A stretch of 64,000 nucleotides of DNA, taken from positions 1 to 64,000 of the forward strand of contig NZ_BSTS01000019.1 of NCBI RefSeq assembly GCF_030269665.1, read 5' to 3'. The notes under the pieces are model-generated. The model ran no database searches. It was given only the letters and a program-made list of their open reading frames with translations, and was not told the origin of the DNA. The translations under genes and the position numbers were made by a program. This DNA is from Actinomycetospora sp. NBRC 106375 (GTDB taxonomy: Bacteria; Actinomycetota; Actinomycetes; Mycobacteriales; Pseudonocardiaceae). Position 1 is the stretch's first letter. Each line of letters starts with the position of its first letter. Below, piece after piece: positions 62,734 through 64,000 of the stretch.

Positions 62734-62748
62734 CTCTGCTGTGCAGAA
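62734..62748. promoter_or_regulatory. IclR-type operator, site d
   Basis: CTCTGCTGTGCAGAA, 13 of 15 identical to site a. It lies 19-33 nt upstream of the IclR 3 start, so it could mediate autoregulation. Confidence 0.55.
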
Positions 62749-62760
62749 GATCCCCCGCGC

Positions 62761-62804
62761 ACGTGAGCGAACTTCCGGGCTATAGCCCGGAAGTTCGCTC
62801 ACGT
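62761..62804. repeat. 44-nt GTGAGC palindrome, copy 4
   Basis: Perfect 20-bp arms (ACGTGAGC + GAACTTCCGGGC) around TATA. It begins 6 nt downstream of the transporter stop codon on the minus strand and upstream of the IclR 3 promoter, the position of a 3' hairpin. No T-run follows. Confidence 0.9.
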
Positions 62805-62810
62805 AGGCAC

Positions 62811-64000
62811 TCACGACGCCGGGAGGATGAACGCCAGCCACGTGACCACCGGGGCGACGAGGATCAGCGTGAGGCCCCAGGCGAGCAGGGTGCGGAACAC
62901 CTGGGGTCGCCCCTCCTCCGGCGCGTTCGCGAGCGTCAGCGCACCCACCGAGGAGAAGGGTGTGGAGTCGACGACCGTCGCCGAGATCGCCAGCGCGACG
63001 ATCACGCCGCCGGCGGCGATCTGCCCGCTCAGGAGGAACGGCGCCGCGAGCGGGATGAGCACGCCGAGCAGCCCCGCGCTCGAGGCGAAGGCGGAGGTCG
63101 CCGCCCCGACCAGGCAGAGCAGGAAGGCCACCAGCAGCGGCGTGCCCAGCGACGAGATGCCGTGCCCGACGACGTCGATCGTCCCGAAGCGCTGCAGCGC
63201 CGCGATGTAGGTGACGACGCCGCAGATCAGCAGCACCACGGTCCACACGATGCGCTTGTCGGCACCCGCCACGCGGTCGGGGAAGACCAGGTGCAGCAGG
63301 GCCGCCGCGCCCAGGGCGAGGAAGCCGATCTCCGCGCCGAACACCAGCGCGCCGACGGCCACGCCGATGATCACGATCAGGGTGATCCACTGGTCGATGC
63401 GCAGGGCCTCGCGCGGTGGGGCGTCGGCGACGGTCGTGGTGGTCGTGACCGTCTCCGTGGTCCCGGCCGCCGCCGTGGCCGTGCCGCCACCGCCGTCGGG
63501 CCCGCTCGACGGAGCCGACGGGGCCGGTGCCGCCCCCGACCCGGCACCGGCCACCGCCGCGCCGTCCACGGCGGGCTCGGCCCGGCCCTCGCGGATCAGG
63601 GCGGGGCCGCCGAAGAGCAGGTAGGCGACGGCGCCGAGCACGAGGTTGGCCGCGAGGTTGCCGAAGAACAGCTCGGCGGCCGAGAGGTCGAGGTGGGCGG
63701 CGTCCGCGGCCCGGTTCACGATCACCGCGAGGCCGTTGAGCGGCGAGAAGTTCCCGGCCGACGACCCGTGGATGACCATGAGCGCCGACAGCCGGCGGTC
63801 GACGCCGTAGCGCTCGCCGATCCCCATGCACAGCGGCGCGAGCATCGCGACGCCGGCCGGGCCGAGCGCGCCGGCCATCGTCGGGATCGCGGCGAAGACG
63901 AAGAGCATCCACGGCACCAGCGCCGGGCGGTCGCCGAGCAGCCCGCAGGCCCGGTCGACCAGCCACTGCAGCGTGCCGTTCACGCTGGCCAGCCCGAAGA
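62811..64000 (-). CDS. MatC/DctM-like dicarboxylate transporter, partial (5' end outside the window)
   Basis: An ion-transporter-superfamily membrane protein related to MatC. The visible ~396 residues hold the conserved loops TMAGALGPAGVAMLAPLCMG and IHGSSAGNFSPLNGLAVI, a long Ala/Gly/Thr-rich cytoplasmic linker (about residues 140-195 of the visible part) and further membrane segments with SATVVDSTPFSSVGA. The frame stays open to the window edge (FGLASVNGTLQW), so the start lies beyond 64000 and the internal GTG 63983 is unlikely to be real. Placement next to the Rieske operon suggests uptake of a carboxylated growth substrate. Confidence 0.82.
   Translation of the reverse strand, partial: FGLASVNGTLQWLVDRACGLLGDRPALVPWMLFVFAAIPTMAGALGPAGVAMLAPLCMGIGERYGVDRRLSALMVIHGSSAGNFSPLNGLAVIVNRAADAAHLDLSAAELFFGNLAANLVLGAVAYLLFGGPALIREGRAEPAVDGAAVAGAGSGAAPAPSAPSSGPDGGGGTATAAAGTTETVTTTTTVADAPPREALRIDQWITLIVIIGVAVGALVFGAEIGFLALGAAALLHLVFPDRVAGADKRIVWTVVLLICGVVTYIAALQRFGTIDVVGHGISSLGTPLLVAFLLCLVGAATSAFASSAGLLGVLIPLAAPFLLSGQIAAGGVIVALAISATVVDSTPFSSVGALTLANAPEEGRPQVFRTLLAWGLTLILVAPVVTWLAFILPAS

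Noticed and set aside
62761..62804. Palindrome as a classical intrinsic terminator
   Set aside because: The stem suits one, but no T-run follows on either strand, and another copy of the same family is read through inside a protein gene.
63983..63983. GTG 63983 as the start of the MatC-like transporter
   Set aside because: The frame continues open to the window edge with family-like residues (FGLASVNGTLQW), so the gene is cut by the window rather than starting here.

Overview
The window looks like chromosome of a very GC-rich actinomycete, most likely Pseudonocardia or another Pseudonocardiaceae. The evidence is uniformly high GC with GTG starts and ATGA/GTGA gene overlaps, an F420 biosynthesis gene, a complete conservon (CvnA-D), DUF3515 and DUF3040 proteins, and a core gene order that follows the M. 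tuberculosis block thiL - DUF3515 - ddl - gpsA - fbiD - ppk - mutT1 - leuD - leuC - IclR. I saw no tRNA, rRNA, CRISPR, phage or intact transposase gene.

Layout. 0-12.4 kb: a broken AbiEi/DUF559-type gene, thiL, an Lrp ligand-domain protein, DUF3515, ddl, a MocR regulator with a divergent flavin-oxidase-like gene, an anti-sigma-type ATPase, plsC-gpsA, cofC/fbiD, ppk1 and mutT1. 12.4-20.5 kb interrupts the mycobacterial order (hupB is not between mutT1 and leuD). It holds a membrane-anchored radical-copper oxidase, a three-gene operon that fits the arginine 2-monooxygenase route (arginine to 4-aminobutyrate plus urea), a siderophore-interacting reductase, and a LysR/SDR pair. 20.5-27.8 kb: leuCD with its divergent IclR regulator, a PuuE-type deacetylase, two small unknowns, a ferric-reductase-like protein and a DUF4126 fusion. 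27.8-31.1 kb: a nitrate/sulfonate/taurine-type ABC importer with two different permeases. 31.4-36.4 kb: a conservon followed by a small membrane protein and a DUF262 protein. 36.4-64 kb: an aromatic and ketone catabolic island.

The island contains a VOC/hydrolase operon; a long minus-strand operon (hydantoinase/acetone-carboxylase-like A and B subunits, a salicyloyl-CoA-hydroxylase-like flavoprotein, an aryl-AMP ligase, maleate isomerase, and a cytochrome P450 with its middle deleted); a 3-hydroxybenzoate-4-hydroxylase-like enzyme; a plus-strand operon (class II aldolase, aldehyde dehydrogenase, LLM oxidoreductase, MetE-like protein); and a phthalate/cumate-type operon (Rieske alpha and beta, a small protein, dihydrodiol dehydrogenase, class II aldolase-type decarboxylase). 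Three paralogous IclR regulators sit in the last 13 kb. A palindrome close to YTCTGCTSWGMAGAR lies at or beside all three and their target promoters, which suggests one linked regulon.

The least ordinary signal is a set of short inverted-repeat elements. Four copies of a 40-44 nt palindrome share GTGAGC/GCTCAC ends and a TAT centre, but have interchangeable self-complementary interiors. Three lie just behind stop codons, and one is read in frame inside the MocR gene. A separate 29-nt repeat occurs twice inside ddl and once inside the P450 pseudogene, always as open reading frame. Two related 60-64 nt hairpins occupy the only gene-free stretch longer than 300 nt.
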